Numbered from the stretch's first letter, positions 29,877 to 42,026 are shown. The stretch: 64,000 nt of DNA from Favolaschia claudopus (GCA_037176885.1 JAWWNJ010000118.1:372001-436000), one strand, 5' to 3'. The notes: a model not told the origin generated them from the sequence alone. Program-made: numbers and translations.

Positions 29877-32800
29877 CTAGACCATCAGGTAATTGACGGA
29901 CTCTACGGGCAGCGTGGATCTTAACTCCCTCCTCATTGGTACATAGACACAGGAAGTTCTGGTATTTTGGAAGCTTTGCGTAGCTCTCGGCGGGGGGAGC
30001 ACGGTTTTCGCCTCTTCCGTCTCCTTCCCCTTCGCTTTCGTCGACGATTTAGCGCTCTCAAAGGATTCACGGCGGCGGCGGTTACGGTTATAAGGGCCTC
30101 CCTTCACCGTGTGCGCCTCTGCTCCCACGACTAAAGCTTCTTTCGCAATCACACCAGAATAGTCAGAAGAGGTTTGGATTTTGGTCATCATAGCTACATG
30201 CTCATGTACCTCCCTGGCTTCTTCCTCAGGGTCTATGTCGACTACGATCATGGCCGTTCGTCTAAGCGAATCCCATTTACCGTAATGCACACAGTCCCTA
30301 GCCACGTGTTTGGTACTAGTACATATGTAGCACTCTCCGTTGGGCGGACGCGCGCTGACTCTAGAGTCGTCGCGAGCAAAGAAGTACCCGTTGACTGTCT
30401 TTCCCGGAGGGGAGGACGTGGAAGCCTCCTTGGGATCGGCGACGTTCGTGCTACGGCGCTGACCCGAAGCTTTAAAGCGACGGTCCGTCGCCATAGCTGT
30501 CTTCTCCTCCTCCTTCTCCTCGTCAACTATCCGCACCCAAGGATCGTCCTCGTCCGGTATCTCCACTACGTGCGCCCGGCGGTATCGTGTAGGAGCGGCA
30601 TTGCTCGACGACTGTGCGTTGTTGTGGAAGAGGGAGTTAATCTTCCTCGTCGTGAGCCAGAGGGAGATCAACGCATTCTTCTCTTCTTCAGCGGTGGTCA
30701 TGAGCGTCTCGATGTTAGGGCCACGCCGTTCGTTGATATCTTTAGCCCACTCAGGAGGCTGCGTGCGGAGAATGCGAGCAACCGCGCCCGGCCCATCTTC
30801 AATATCTGAGAAGATGAAGCCGTGGTATTGCGCGCGGCGCTGGAAGAAGTCCAGCGGCTCCTCGTCCTCGTGGCCCTTCTGCCTGTATTTCATCTCCTCA
30901 AACTGCCTAGTGCGGTTGTTGAGCCACAACGTGGTGATGTACTGTACACGAAGGGCCTCCAAGAGATGGTCCCAATCTTGGCAAGCAATCACCTTCCGCT
31001 GCGCTGTGAGCGAGTTCCACCAATTCAGCGCTCGCCCTTCGAATTTGGTGGGAGCCATTTGAGCAATGTCGCGATTCATTCGCTCGCTTCAAAGTGCTAA
31101 CCCTGCCATCTTTATCACGTAGCCGATGAGGGTGTCTTCTTGCCCGTCCCACGAAGGTACAACCGCAATATTGAGCTTGGGGTTCAGCTGCCATTGATCA
31201 GGGGGGCGTTCTGGGTAGAAGCCAGGTATTGGACCAGGGAATCCTCCTCCGCCGCCGCCGCCTCCGCCACCTCCGCCCCAATATCCTCCGCCATTTCCGT
31301 ACGGGGGAAATCCACCTCCCCCACCGTTGGGTCCATCTCCTCCTCCTCCAGATCCTCCAGGCGCTTTCATAGGGACCCTTCCCATCCAACCAGGCGGAAT
31401 GCCATTAGGAGCCCGCCGGGTGGCGGCACTCTTTCGCCGGGTACCGCGGTTTGTGGAGCAACCGGCGCGGAAGTCGCTGCAGGAGCGGGGGTCTGGGTTG
31501 GCTGCTGGAACCTATAGCTGGTCCAGGAGGTAGTGTTCGGTCGTTCGTTCGACTTAACCGACGAAGGAGCCGCGCCCGATGGGTCGGGATCTACTCGCGA
31601 TGACAATGGCCCCCCAGACACGAACAACCGCCGGTAAGGACTAGGGTCTGCGGTGTTCCGAATGCTACCATGACCTGGCAGCGAAGTGACAGCAGAGATC
31701 CTGGGCGGAGGCGAGGATGGTTGCTCAAACCGCACTCCAAAAACTCCAGGCGTGCCCGGTACAGGAACAGCAGCGGGCGGCCCCGCGCTACTTCCTTGCT
31801 TCTCCTTCTCTTTCATGGTAGGAATGGCGCCTCTGATGCCACGCGGGTGGTAGTAGTTCTTGCCAGGAACTTCTTGTAGTTCAAGGAGCATGGCGGTGCG
31901 GGCCTCTAGGTTGATTCGTCCCGCGTCTGTGTAGTAGTCGGACCGTAGCATCATGCGACGCAGTTCTTTTGAAGGATGCTGCGTCCCGAATTCCTGCCGG
32001 ACCTCCGTAATGGTAGAGTCAATAGAGAATCTCTCGCTCGACGCGTCGCCTGTGATCGTCTCCTGTATGCTGCGGAAATATTGCATGATGTGCGTGTTCG
32101 CTCCAAACAGACGGCGTTGAAGAGTGGATAAAGCGAAGCGGACCTCGGCTGCTTGCTCGCTGCGTTCCGCTAGCTTAAGGAAGCCGAATCCAGGGTCAAG
32201 CAGGAAGCTCTTCTGAGGATCCTTGTCGAGAAAGACCGTCAGCGCCCCGAGAATTTGCTGGACTGCAAGGGCGGCATGGGCTGTCTGCCCTAGCTCGTCC
32301 AGCTCTAGACTATAGATTCTCTTGAGGGTACCCGCTTCCTCTATAGTGCGCAATCCAAGCGGATCCTCAGTCCCATCGTTAGGGTCCCAGGCTCCGTGGT
32401 AACGCTGAACGGACGCGCATATCGGCTCCTCGTAGACATCGATAGAGACCCCTGGGCCTTGGAGAAGACGAGGGTACTCCTGCTCGCTCTTCTGAGTCGT
32501 CGGGGACTTGCGAGCGAGAGCGACGGTAATGCTCTCGTTCGGTCCTGCATCCTTCGCTGACGGGGGTCGCTGAGAAGTGTAGCTCGCAGCGGCGGAGCTT
32601 CTAGTCACAGAGCTTCGCGTGGAGGAACGGTTAGAGCGGTCTATGCTGTTCCGAGAGCTAGAGTTGCTCTGGCCGCTGCGTTTTCCACCTCCATCTGAGT
32701 TCGCGGTCCGAACTACCGCGCTCAACAGATGGATGTGAGACGACTGGAAGGGGCTATTTCCCCGGCAGGGGAGGGGATAGAGGCCATGTCGTCAGCAGGA

Positions 32801-33243
32801 GCGCTGATATGCTCAAAAGACGTAGGAGACGAGTCGACGTTGAGATTGACGGGGGCCGGTCCACGTTGTCCCGCGTTCCGCATATGCGACGGAAGCCTTG
32901 GCTCCGAGGAGCCAAACGCGGGAGGACGGGGCTGCGGAGCCAGCACCGAACGGGCGGCAGACGCTGTGGTAGGGCTATTCACCTGCGAGGAAGCCGGCGA
33001 TTGCGTCGAGGCAAGTGATTTCGCCTCGTTAATGACGATAGCTCCAGGGGCCTTCGACGAGCTCCCTTTGGCGGCACTAGTTGCAGGTACGGCGAGGCGG
33101 CTAGGTTTTGTAGACGACGAAGTTGACTTGGATCCAGGAGGTGCACGACCTTCCTCCTGATTCTCTTGAGAATGACGACGCGTTGAGGCGGCGCGGTCGA
33201 TAGTGGGGTTGGGGTTGTTAATGTCGATGACGGGGTCCTTCAT
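29877..33243 (-). pseudogene. Ty3/gypsy gag, three frame-broken pieces
   Basis: The likely start is ATG at 33243. The first piece (32722-33243) is Ser/Pro-rich and disordered. The second (31367-32725) contains a predicted helical domain (ELDELGQTAHAALAVQQIL, FALSTLQRRLFGANTHIMQYF) and a Pro-rich linker. The third (29877-31385) opens with a poly-Gly stretch (GGG runs at about 31215-31330), then KFEGRALNWWNSL, FRVQYI-like and EEPLDFFQRRAQYHGF segments of a capsid domain. A knuckle CYICTSTKHVARDC lies near 30310-30350. Single frameshifts join the pieces. The length, over 1,000 codons, is large for a fungal gypsy gag. Confidence 0.75.
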
Positions 33244-34020
33244 TCTTGGCGAGTTCGCAAGGCAAGGTCGCGTTCAAAAACGCGCCCAAGCCTAGAAGAG
33301 ATCGAAGTAAAAAGAAAGAAGTTGAAGGAGGTCGTCGGCTTCCAGCATTCTAAAACCCCTAGAAGTGTTTCATCTTGAAGTGTTGAACGTTCGGCAGAGA
33401 CTCCAACGCGCTGCCGCATACGCGGTATGGAGCGTTAACGGAATCTCGCCTAGCGAGGTGGGAGAACGAAGAGAGAGGGAGGTAACGGTGAGTCACTCAG
33501 TGACTACCGTGACTCCGAATAAATCCGATAAGCCCGATGTGCCAGCTCATCGAGTCCGGCGTCCCGCGCCCCCCAATCCTTCCAACCCGTATCCAGCGGC
33601 ATACTTCCTCTCGTTGGAAGGTCTTCTTCGTCCCCAATCCCACCCGTAAGCAGCTACAAGAGTCGAGAAACTCGACTCAGCGCTGGGTGAGATTTAAAGT
33701 TTTCTTCCCTCCTCCCAGAAGCCCTCGCGGTGGGCTCCATTGTGATGCGAGTCGTTTCGGCGGCTTCTTGGGAGTGAGGAAGAGGGTGACCTGCGCTATT
33801 GAGGCGCAGAGGTCGTGAGTTGAAGGACGAGCGCGTCGGGAGCGCTCGACATCGTTGTATCCCTTCGACGAGGGACCGTGTTACCCGCGGTCGGAGCCCC
33901 TGCAACACCGGGGCCATGGAGCAGTTTGACGCGTGCTCAGGCAAGCAGGGGGTCCAACCGGTTCTGTGGTTCGCAGAGGAAATCTCAGTCTTCACTCATC
34001 GTAGTTGATAGCAAAGTAAG
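33244..34020 (-). mobile_element. Gypsy leader and probable 5' LTR
   Basis: This non-coding stretch upstream of the gag start should hold the primer-binding site and LTR. Only one end of the element survives, so no LTR pair exists to define borders. On the minus strand the sequence has Pro/Arg-coding GC-rich content at 33650-33990 and ends near the AAGTAAGTAAGT-rich spacer at 34010-34090. I did not find a confident tRNA-complementary primer site. Confidence 0.4.
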
Positions 34021-34414
34021 ATTAGATTATGTAATCAAATGAATATCTAATCTCAGTAAGTATTCAAGTAAGTAAATTGCAAGTAAGTAAGAGCCTGTTC
34101 GGATGCACAATGAATTAAATCCTATTGCTATTGTATTGCCTTTTACAGTAATTTTATTGTCCGCACTTGTTCGCGGAATTGTCTGGAATTGTCGTGACGG
34201 AACTCATCACCTGTGACCCGACCTGTGATTTGATGCGTAGTTCCCGCCGACTTCAAGCGCGTTGGCCGAGTTCTGGGTCTGTCGGTGGCGCGTAAAATCT
34301 GGCAGACTTTGTATTGTTCACTTTACTGATGCCTCTGTTTCTAAGACTCGTCCATGTAGCAAGAATGTCCACCCACGCGCCGAGCAGTTCGGCATCAAGT
34401 GACGAGTGACAGTA

Positions 34415-35578
34415 TGGTGGCGGCCAAGACTTTATGACAAGCCGGAATTTTGGTCAAAATTGGCCAGGATTTGAGATTTAGCAGGAAATAGGGTATGGTT
34501 TATAGGCAAGATTTTCATTTCAGACGAATCGGAGGTACTCCTAACTTAGGGTTAGAAAACGCGAAATTTTGACCGCAAAAACAAAAATTGTGTACTAAAC
34601 TCGGGACTTTCTGGTACCTATTTGAGCCTTTGCCTTCCATTCAGCCTCTGCAACCTCGACCTCCTTCTTCTGCACCCCTCGATGGGAACGATACCTCTGG
34701 ACCGCAAACTCGGCAACTGGCCCTGTTGCTCCGTGGCGGTAAACACTGGCATACCGATCGGCGCGGCGGAAGAATCGTCGAATGGTCGGAAGCGGACAAG
34801 CGTGGAGAGCTTCGTCAACGAGCTGCTGGGCCCTCTTCCACTGACCGTTGGATCGTTCACGGAAGTATCGCTTGATCCAAGCCCAAAAATATTCAATCGG
34901 GTCTCGGGATGGAATTTGGGGAGGAAGTGGCAGAACATGCCAGGCGCAGCTTCACGCCAACACCATAGGGTCCCCGCTTCTTCCCTAGACCAAATTAAAT
35001 CACTAATTGGATTGTCAATAATGAAACGCACTTGTCTGATTATCTGCCGCCATAGACCCTCCCAATCTATTCTCAGCACTCCGAATCTCAGCAATCCGAC
35101 GCTTCTCCTCGGCTGCTTCCCTCCGCGCTGTCCACCGCCCCTCAAATGTCATTGGGGTCGGTAACTTCTCCCACTCGATGTCGGAATCGTCGCCATCTTC
35201 TTCACTTTCCAATCCAGAGTCTTCGTCTTCCCATGCCATGGGATCTTCATCCGATGTTGGATCGGGGGTTTAGTGCACAACCAGAAACATTCCATTCTTT
35301 CTTATGCAGCCTGGGCATGGAGGGCGTTGATGGTGAGGACGAGGGCGCGATTGATGGCGTTTCACAGCCACCGGAACGATTGATCCGCTATCAAAAACGC
35401 GAAATTGCTGGACGAAACATTGAAAATCAAGTTTTCAAACTTTTGCTCCAGTAGATCTATAGAATACCCTCTAAAGATGCTATTTAAACAGTCTCAGGAT
35501 GCCTCAACCAAAACTGGATCGACAGTATGGATTGCCAAATTGGGACTCAAAGTTGTCACGAAGTTGTGACCGCCACCA
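34415..35578 (-). mobile_element. Tc1-like element nested in the TAA-flanked element
   Basis: The left end TGGTGGCGGCCAAGACTTTA and right end (reverse complement TGGTGGCGGTCACAACTTCG) are inverted and flanked by TA (34413-34414, 35579-35580). Its first 190 bp are about as similar as one would expect of a sibling to the 545 bp element at 58735-59279. It carries Tc1-like transposase remains on the minus strand, so it is a decayed autonomous copy. Confidence 0.75.
34618..34935 (-). pseudogene. Tc1/IS630-like transposase, C-terminal part
   Basis: On the minus strand FLPKFHPE is followed, after a frameshift, by DPIEYFWAWIKRYFRER, where the Glu in PIE is the third catalytic residue of the DDE triad. 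Then come LPTIRRFFRRADRYASVYRHG and GPVAEFAVQRYRSHRG, a conserved basidiomycete C-terminus. Upstream coding (up to about 35240) is not recognisable as the first Asp blocks, so the N-terminal catalytic part is decayed or deleted. Confidence 0.65.
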
Positions 35579-35719
35579 TATCCATCACCAATCCATCACG
35601 ACGATTCTCAACAATTCGATTACTGTAAAAGGAAGAACAATAGCAATAGGATTCCTATTGTGCATCCGAACAGGCTCTAAGATACGCCTCATCCATAAGC
35701 AGCAAGCTCCTGTCACAAT

Positions 35720-36050
35720 GTCACACTTTCGACCATCTCTCTCATATCTCGACAACGAGGACGAAAATAAGAAATCTGTTCCGTAAATAGTCTGGCTCGA
35801 TTCTCCCAAAATTACAAGGCGACTGAGGCAATATTGATAGAGGAGATAGAATTTTGATGGGGAATCTTGTTAAATCGCAATTTTGTGAGTGGTCTGACTA
35901 AAATTCTATCTCCTCCGTCAATACTTCCCCAATCACCTTGTGATTTTGGTAGAACATAGTCAGGCTACCTCTCCGTCGATTCACGGAACAAATTTCTTAT
36001 TTTCGTCCCCGTTGTCGAGATATGAGGGAGATGGTCGAAAAATACGCTTT
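35720..36050. repeat. Foldback (inverted repeat) sequence
   Basis: The arm tcgaccatctctctcatatc..gacaacgaggacgaaaataag (from about 35728) is repeated in inverse at 35985-36036. Inner arms gaggagatagaatttt and aaaattctatctcctc lie at 35840 and 35907. The whole 330 bp can form an imperfect hairpin with arms near 145 bp. There is no ORF. It may be a MITE whose target duplication I could not fix. Confidence 0.6.
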
Positions 36051-36301
36051 TGTGACCCGTCACGCCGTATCACAGGCCCCTATATCCGTCCCCTCATGGA
36101 CGTCTTCGTTGGTGGGTGGCAGCCTGGGCTCCGTTTGTCTCGCACCGGAATATCCAGCGCCCCATCCTCAGTAGACATTAGCCTGTTTGCGATGCAGCCA
36201 TTGGATGGCTAATGGCTAAACAAGTGTCCAAATTCCGGCGTAAATATTGACAAAAGACACCCCCAGTCTGAGTATCCGAATTTTATTCCAGGCAGCTGTT
36301 C

Positions 36302-36763
36302 TTGACCTCTACAGAAAAGTTTAGCTCATCAAAGTTTCCTAATGCGGAAATCGATAGCCATTCAATGGCTCCAATGGCTCTTCGCAAACCCTCTATTGCT
36401 ATCGCAATCAATGTCAACGACCTTCCAGCAACCCGTAAAATCCTTGGTCTTGCCGGCGTCGGATCTCACCATATCTGTACAGTCTGCAATTGTACAGGAG
36501 TGGAGCATACGCATCGCACTGATCTGGAAAATCCCGCTTGGACACGAAGAGATCCCCAGGAGCTGCGTCGTTGGGCCTACGCGTGGAAGAATGCTACGAC
36601 ACAAGCTGAGCGTGACACCATCTTCAAGGAGCATAGTGTGCGATGGTCTGAGTTTTGGCGTCTACCGTACTGGGATCCGACCCGAATGTCCTGCCTTGTT
36701 TTTCTTCTCCCTGACCGAGTCTTCGCCTCTGTTCTGATCCTACTAGCTCGCTCTACAGATTGA
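36302..36763 (+). pseudogene. Tnp2-type (EnSpm/CACTA) transposase fragment
   Basis: The frame reads IAINVNDLPATRKILGLAG, SHHICTVCNCTGVEH (Cys/His cluster), RTDLENPAWTRRDPQELRRW, ERDTIFKEHSVRWSEFW and RLPYWDPTRMS. This is a conserved central block of Agaricomycete Tnp2-like transposases, in which WRLPYWDPT usually leads to a VDxMHCL motif. Here a frameshift near 36690 replaces it. The rest of the transposase is absent on both sides. It is a different lineage from the two Plavaka copies. Confidence 0.7.
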
Positions 36764-37900
36764 AAGCGATCCGAGCCTTAACTTTGGAGAATTTGCATTG
36801 ATTCAAGCCTAGGAAGCTGTAAACTCAGCAAATCCGATTCCAAATCCAAGTTCCAACGGCGCGGGTTCAAAGTTTCTCTCCCACAACTAGTGTATAAAAT
36901 AATACCAGTATATCTAGATTGAGCTTCAATGAAAGTATATTTGAATTGAACACTGTTGCTCACCATTCTCATCTTCATATCTTGGTCTGTCAGTTCAACC
37001 CGACTCTCTTTAACCAAGCGGTTCAAAGTGTTCAGGCGGCGCAAGCGCAAGCATAGCTGTGGGTATAGTGAGCTCTCATATTCATCATATGGATAAAGAT
37101 GTCTCAACGGATTTTTTCCGGCGATTTAAACCCAACATTCAAGGACTGAATTCTGGTCAGTAATTAATTCTCTGGCTAAATTACTTTTGAGCTCATGCCC
37201 CGCCTCTACTCGGAGTTCTCTTCGAATTTAAAAAGGGATTCGAAGCAACATCAACTTGACAAGTTGACAACTTGAACGATGAATTGTTATTGTACTATCT
37301 ACGAGTTGTTGGCTTTTTGTGTTACATGTGCAAGTTTCCGGTGTGTAGTCCATATAATGAGTTTCAATTTGGGAGCCTCACATTGAGCCAGACGGGATAT
37401 TGCGTGCCCGGGTGTGCCCACTGCACCATGAACCGATATTGTTGCCCGATTCGAGCTGAAACTTTCGAAGTGAAAAAATAAAATAAAGAATTCTTTAAGT
37501 CATTCAATAGCACAGATCTAACATTTAATCTGTACATCTACTGTACCTCCGGGTGACTCTATCTCAGTGGAAGGAGTTGAACAATGAAGACGGGCCAATA
37601 CTTACTTATGCTCGCACGGCGACAGCCGAGTTTGACAGGTAGGATCAGGCGGAAGTGCCGGGATCATGTAGGATCATTTGGCTATGTCTAGCCGAGACAT
37701 AGCCAGCCACAGGCATGATGAATGAGCCTAAAATCTTGGACACAGGGTCGGAAAACTGTCGACCCCCCACCCCCCATACGTAAGTGTTACATAAGCCCCC
37801 AAACGGGTAGTTCTCTCTCCCGCCATGTCCAGTCCAATGCAGGCTCATTTCATTGAGTTAGTTCAGACTACCAAGCTAAACTGCAGCCAGATCTTCCCCT
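36764..37900. other. Spacer, no recognised gene
   Basis: AT-rich sequence with short unrelated ORFs on both strands. Nothing in 36764-37900 matches a known domain or paired repeat. Confidence 0.4.
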
Positions 37901-37901
37901 A

Positions 37902-38282
37902 CAGTTGCGGCGAAATCAATTTACTTACCAAATATGGAAATTCCCATCAAAGCCGCCCTACTGCACAGAAAAACGACTCACTGGTCGGTGGAAATAGGAT
38001 AGACGGGATGTATTTCTTGTGTAGAATAGGTCTACCCACAAAAACAAGCCGAATCTGTCATGCTTCTCACAGGTTTTGGCTGAAATTTCCCGGACAAGCT
38101 CGCCGGCCAGCTCGGCGGAATCCATACAAAAACACAGACTTTTCTACACCAAACATACCGGCTTGAGGCTCTCAACATTTTTGTCCACTTGCCGCTTGAA
38201 AAACCCATTCATATCCAAGAAAAAAGACGGGGATTGATCGGAATTTCCATATTTGGTAAGCAAATTGATTTCGCCGCAACTG
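37902..38282. mobile_element. 381 bp MITE, family B copy 1
   Basis: Termini CAGTTGCGGCGAAATCAATT extend to about 48 bp of inverted repeat (through ACTTACCAAATATGGAAATTCC). TA flanks both ends (37900-37901, 38283-38284). A second, more diverged member is at 41657-42024. There is no ORF. TA target and CAGT-type ends are those of Tc1/mariner-driven MITEs. Confidence 0.8.
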
Positions 38283-38319
38283 TACATATTGTAAGGGATG
38301 CGTAGAACATGAGAGGGAA

Positions 38320-38631
38320 TTGTTGGTAGAAGCCGGCATCTACGACAGCGTGGATTGGCAGCAGCATCGGTATCTGGATATGTACCGCTATTTCCCACTG
38401 CCATCAGTATCGAGCCATATCTCCGTTCCTTCTCCAAGGATTAGGGATCCCTGCTATTTTGACCGCCTCCGATGGGTCGACTCGATACTGAGCTATAGGG
38501 CGGGATTCTTGCAGGTTTTATACAAACACTTTAGAAAATATAGCGCCGGAGCGAAGCGTAAGTCATTTCTCTTAATGGGGCGTTGTTCCGATGTCTATTA
38601 TCCCCAGTTGTTCGAAATATTGTGCCAGTGA
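38320..38631 (+). other. Short ORF of unknown origin
   Basis: A plus-strand frame next to the MITE reads VEAGIYDSVDWQQHRYLDMY then RYFPLPSVSSHISVP and FDRLRWVDSILSYRAGFL. Its amino-acid make-up is that of a real protein rather than noise, but I recognise no family. It might be an exon of a gene split by the family B MITE at 37902, because sequence before the MITE (37830-37895) is also open. Evidence is thin. Confidence 0.25.
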
Positions 38632-39189
38632 CCTCACGATGGGAAAATCAATTCGGTGTTTGAAAACAAGGAATAGGCCATGCCCGTCATCAACATTGGT
38701 AGCTAATTCATAAGCTACTCTCCAATACACCGGGGAGGAAGTCCTATGTAGTCGATCTTGCATTCGAAAGTGAACTGGAACTCGTCGAGATGTGAATGTT
38801 CCATTCTCATTCGTTTCTTCAACAATTGTCTCCTCAGGGCATCGGGCCGTGGTACCGTAAATCTCCGTCGTCGTCCTCGTTTGAGACTTGGGACACCTTT
38901 AACAGCTGTGAACGTTTGTGTACACATTCCCGTGGTTAGAATGGATGCGTACCAGAGCTTCTTGTCTTGTCGAAAGTGCTCGAGTTAAGAGTCAAGTGAT
39001 TGGTTTCTGTAATGGCCGAATTTAACATGCCAGTGGTCGCAGGCCTCAGTGACAACCCTACCGTTCACCATTCGCAGATAGAGCATTAAATTGGATTTGT
39101 AAGATTGGGCCGGCCCACACCACCTTTACGAGCCTTAGGTCGTTATGTACAGCGTCGGGCCTGGAAAGTTCCGCGACCCGGTGAAGAAC

Positions 39190-40017
39190 TTGGGGCCTCA
39201 AAGATGCATTTAATATCTTCAATATGTTCTATATCTCTGTCGTCCACGGCCTTTGCGTTGAGTTTGCCCGAGCGCTTCGCGACGCAATATTCATTCCGGA
39301 CCCAATCGACAAAGCAAGAATTGTTGCGTGGGGTAATCGACAAAAGCCGCCACAAGACTGGAATCATCTTCTCCGCACATCGTCTGCCTGGCTCTGGCGA
39401 CGCTGCAAGCGGATCATCCCTCCACCGAAAGAGCTGTATCCCCTTGTTGCCAATGTCTTTCGCACATTTGGCCCTCTGAAAGATGCAAAATCCGGATTGC
39501 CGTTATTCAATTCAGCTGCTTGGGCCGTCGCGAAGAATGTACTAGACCTCATTCAAAAGGGATACTCGTCTGATCCCCCAGGGATTGCACTCTACTACGG
39601 CCTTGGGGAAGACAAGAACGGATTGCCCCTCTTCCGATGTGTTCGAGGCTCGGAGTCACATATCCCGAGGGAGGAGTGCACCGTCACCTTTTATCTCATC
39701 TCTCTACCTCTGGCGCTGGAATTCGTCACGCTAATGCAAGCCTCAAAGATTTCATTTGTCGACACAATCTCGTTGTTCGGACCTTGACCTACCAAGCGGA
39801 GAAAAACTTGTTCCATTCAATGATGTCGGGCAATGCGTCGAGCAACGTGTCGTTCGGTAATTTCAGCTCAGTTGCAGACGTTGACCGTGGCGTAAGGTAT
39901 TTCAATGCGAGAGCTGATAGCAGCGATGATATATTCTATAAGGTACATACGCCGAGCGAGGCGAACGGCAGCGCACTCACGATGCCGTATGTGCGTGAGA
40001 GATACGGGTTGTCTTGA
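39190..40017 (+). pseudogene. C-terminal part of an Agaricomycete multicopy (transposon-like) protein
   Basis: The frame starts GLKDAFNIFNMFYISVVHG and proceeds through IPDPIDKARIVAW, WLWRRCKRIIPPPKELYPLV, FRTFGPLKDAKSGLPLFNS and ALYYGLGEDKNGLPLFRCVRG. After a frameshift at about 39640 it resumes EGGVHRHLLSHLSTSGAGIR and ASLKDFICRHNLVVRT. From memory, proteins ending this way (EGGVHxxL, RHAxxxLxDFxxRHN) occur in many copies in Agaricomycetes, often after a 3'-5' exonuclease-like domain, and are probably mobile-element products. The exonuclease part is absent here. Assignment rests on recall. Confidence 0.5.
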
Positions 40018-40149
40018 AATAAAAGACCGGAGTTGAGGTGGCTTGGATTTCGGAGTAGAAAGCGAATGAGTATATCTTGAATGACTGTGAGTCTGGTTGC
40101 ACTCAAAGACGGCACCACCCTGTATCGAATAATCAATTATGAATGCATA

Positions 40150-40345
40150 CTGTACTATTTCTTCAGCCGCTGTGACCTGTGACCACTTAACTTTCACTTT
40201 TTCACTAATTCAAATTGCCTTTTTAGGAGGTTTTCGGCGTTTTCCGGATGAGAAAACGGGCCAAAACTGCCCTGTGACCTGTGACCACTTTCAAATAAGG
40301 TCTGGCTGTGACCTGGGACATGAAGTTGTGGTCGAAATAGTACAG
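40150..40345. mobile_element. 196 bp MITE, same ends as 12213 element
   Basis: Ends CTGTACTATTTC and GAAATAGTACAG are flanked by TA (40148-40149, 40346-40347). Three copies of gtgacctg(tgacc/gg) lie inside. It is the short, undisturbed form of the 700 bp element at 12213-12912, which suggests the latter is a small MITE enlarged by a LINE insertion. Confidence 0.7.
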
Positions 40346-40399
40346 TACCTTCCCTGTTATAATATGGAAGGAGTCGTGCTCTGCGACGCCGAGTCGAAG

Positions 40400-41656
40400 C
40401 TGGCTCCGTACTGTATAGTTTCCTTGGATATTCGTAAATGCCTGGGCCGGCGCGTGACAGGGAAAAACATTGTAAATTGGTATATTCTCGCGGGGAAACA
40501 TAGTGGGAAACAACTGTGTACATAGAGTATACTTAGGTACTCTCTGGTGATCGGAGAACCGAGTCCGAGGACTCCGAGTATCCGCCAGCACACTGCCAGC
40601 ACGAAGGCGGCAATTGCCGATGTGTGGGAAATTCTTGCTAGGAGAATTCTGTCAAATAAAGCCATGTTCTGTCTCTTGAATTCCAAATAACCATCGAGAG
40701 ATGATAGACAGGAAATTGTTTTGTGTATAAAAAATTAGAATACTTAACTACCCATTTGTCAAACTAATTAAATAGTTTTACAATTAAAGCCAAACAAAAC
40801 TTCAGCTATCAGATTGTACAGTAACTACCAAATCTTTCAATCCTTCCGATCGTGAGCACAATCCATTCAATCGTTCGATTACTTCATCAGATTGAGGATA
40901 TATTTTGCCAAAGTCACCATGATTAGTACATCTGGTAGAATTGGCGAGCAAAGAGGCACGTGACAGGTCACCATCAGTAACCTGCGGTTAGGTTCGGAAC
41001 AAGCCCTCTCCGATCCGGACAAGCCGGGTTTCACTCGAAGAGAGGCTTGCTCCAAACTGCTCCAAACAAGCCATGTCTTTTGCACGAATTTCTTACGAAC
41101 CCTTGAAATGGGCTTCAAGAGGCTGTAATAAGGAGCTGCCAGAACCTCGGCTACATTTACTTGCACCGAATTTTATATTTTGAAGCCAGTTGGGCTGTTC
41201 ACAAGATCATTCACACTGTCAAACCCGTTTTCAAGCCTCAGGATGTTGAGCTTACAGTGTCATGAAACAGCCATTTCTCGTCGAGATAAAATTGTAGAGT
41301 CGCAGGGATGACTCTTGGCTACAACATTCACCAGTGGTTCGATGTGATTGGTACCCATGCTAAGGCACAAGAGCGCGCCAAAGACATTGCCTGTTTTTGA
41401 CATCTTGACACAAGCCCTTTCTCAAATTCCGTGTGTCCGCACGTGAATGTCATGTGAGTTGAGAAGGCGGCTTGATCCGAACCTAACCTGCGGTGACCCC
41501 CACACCGTTAGTACATATTTATCTCTACATCTTATTTCAGGTCATTCGGTGAAGTATACATACAGCAAGATTTTGGCCAAAAAGCCACGGCAATTTCTAT
41601 TGGAACCCTTGAATTGCAACCACCTTTAGTCCACCTTTCCGTCGTCGTTCTGGCTA
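40400..41656. other. Spacer, no recognised gene
   Basis: Both strands contain short ORFs (for example 40879-41166 minus) without motifs, introns or conserved patterns I can name. Confidence 0.35.
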
Positions 41657-42024
41657 CAGTTGCGGCGAAATTAAATGCAATATTACCATATATGGAAATT
41701 CCCATCATTCTGCGTCAACTTTGCCTCTAATGCGCGAAAACAAGAGCTCAGAGTATTCGATGTTGTCTGGGTGACTATAACAGGTTGTTTACTTGAAAAT
41801 CTGATCAGAAACAGTCTAATGAGTACCATAGAAGTTAGCCGATTACAAAGGAAATTGACCCTTTCCCTTGGAACTGAAAACATCTGCAGACATTTGACAC
41901 CCAGTACTAGCAATATCCGCAGCTAATCTACCCATAACACCCATGATTCGCTCTCCCAAGGTTGGTTTGGGTTGGTTTGAACAAAATTCCTTATATGGTA
42001 ATGCATTTAATTTCGCCGCAACTG
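41657..42024. mobile_element. 368 bp MITE, family B copy 2
   Basis: Ends CAGTTGCGGCGAAATTAAAT and the inverted match at 41990-42024 are flanked by TA (41655-41656, 42025-42026). The interior differs from copy 1 beyond the terminal 50 bp, so the two share ends but not cores, as in MITE families driven by one transposase. Confidence 0.75.
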
Positions 42025-42026
42025 TA

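Larger units (their letters stand above)
34091..35677. mobile_element. PIF/Harbinger-like TIR element (TAA target)
   Basis: Ends are GAGCCTGTTCGGATGCACAA on the left and the same sequence inverted on the right (ttgtgcatccgaacaggctc, to 35677). Further inverted words CCTATTGCTATTG support this. A TAA duplication (34088-34090, 35678-35680) fits the TWA target of PIF/Harbinger. The ends resemble those of the 42925 element (GGGCCTGATCGGGTGCACA). It has no Harbinger transposase; a Tc1-like element sits inside it. Confidence 0.75.

Noticed and set aside
31089..31520. A plus-strand Ser/Ala/Gly-rich ORF across the gypsy gag
   Set aside because: It is the antisense of the gag poly-Gly (GGN) region; the minus strand has the conserved gypsy order.
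38535..38560. Shared 20 bp word (aaaatayagcgccggagcg) with 9011-9030
   Set aside because: No similarity extends beyond the word, so chance is the simpler explanation.
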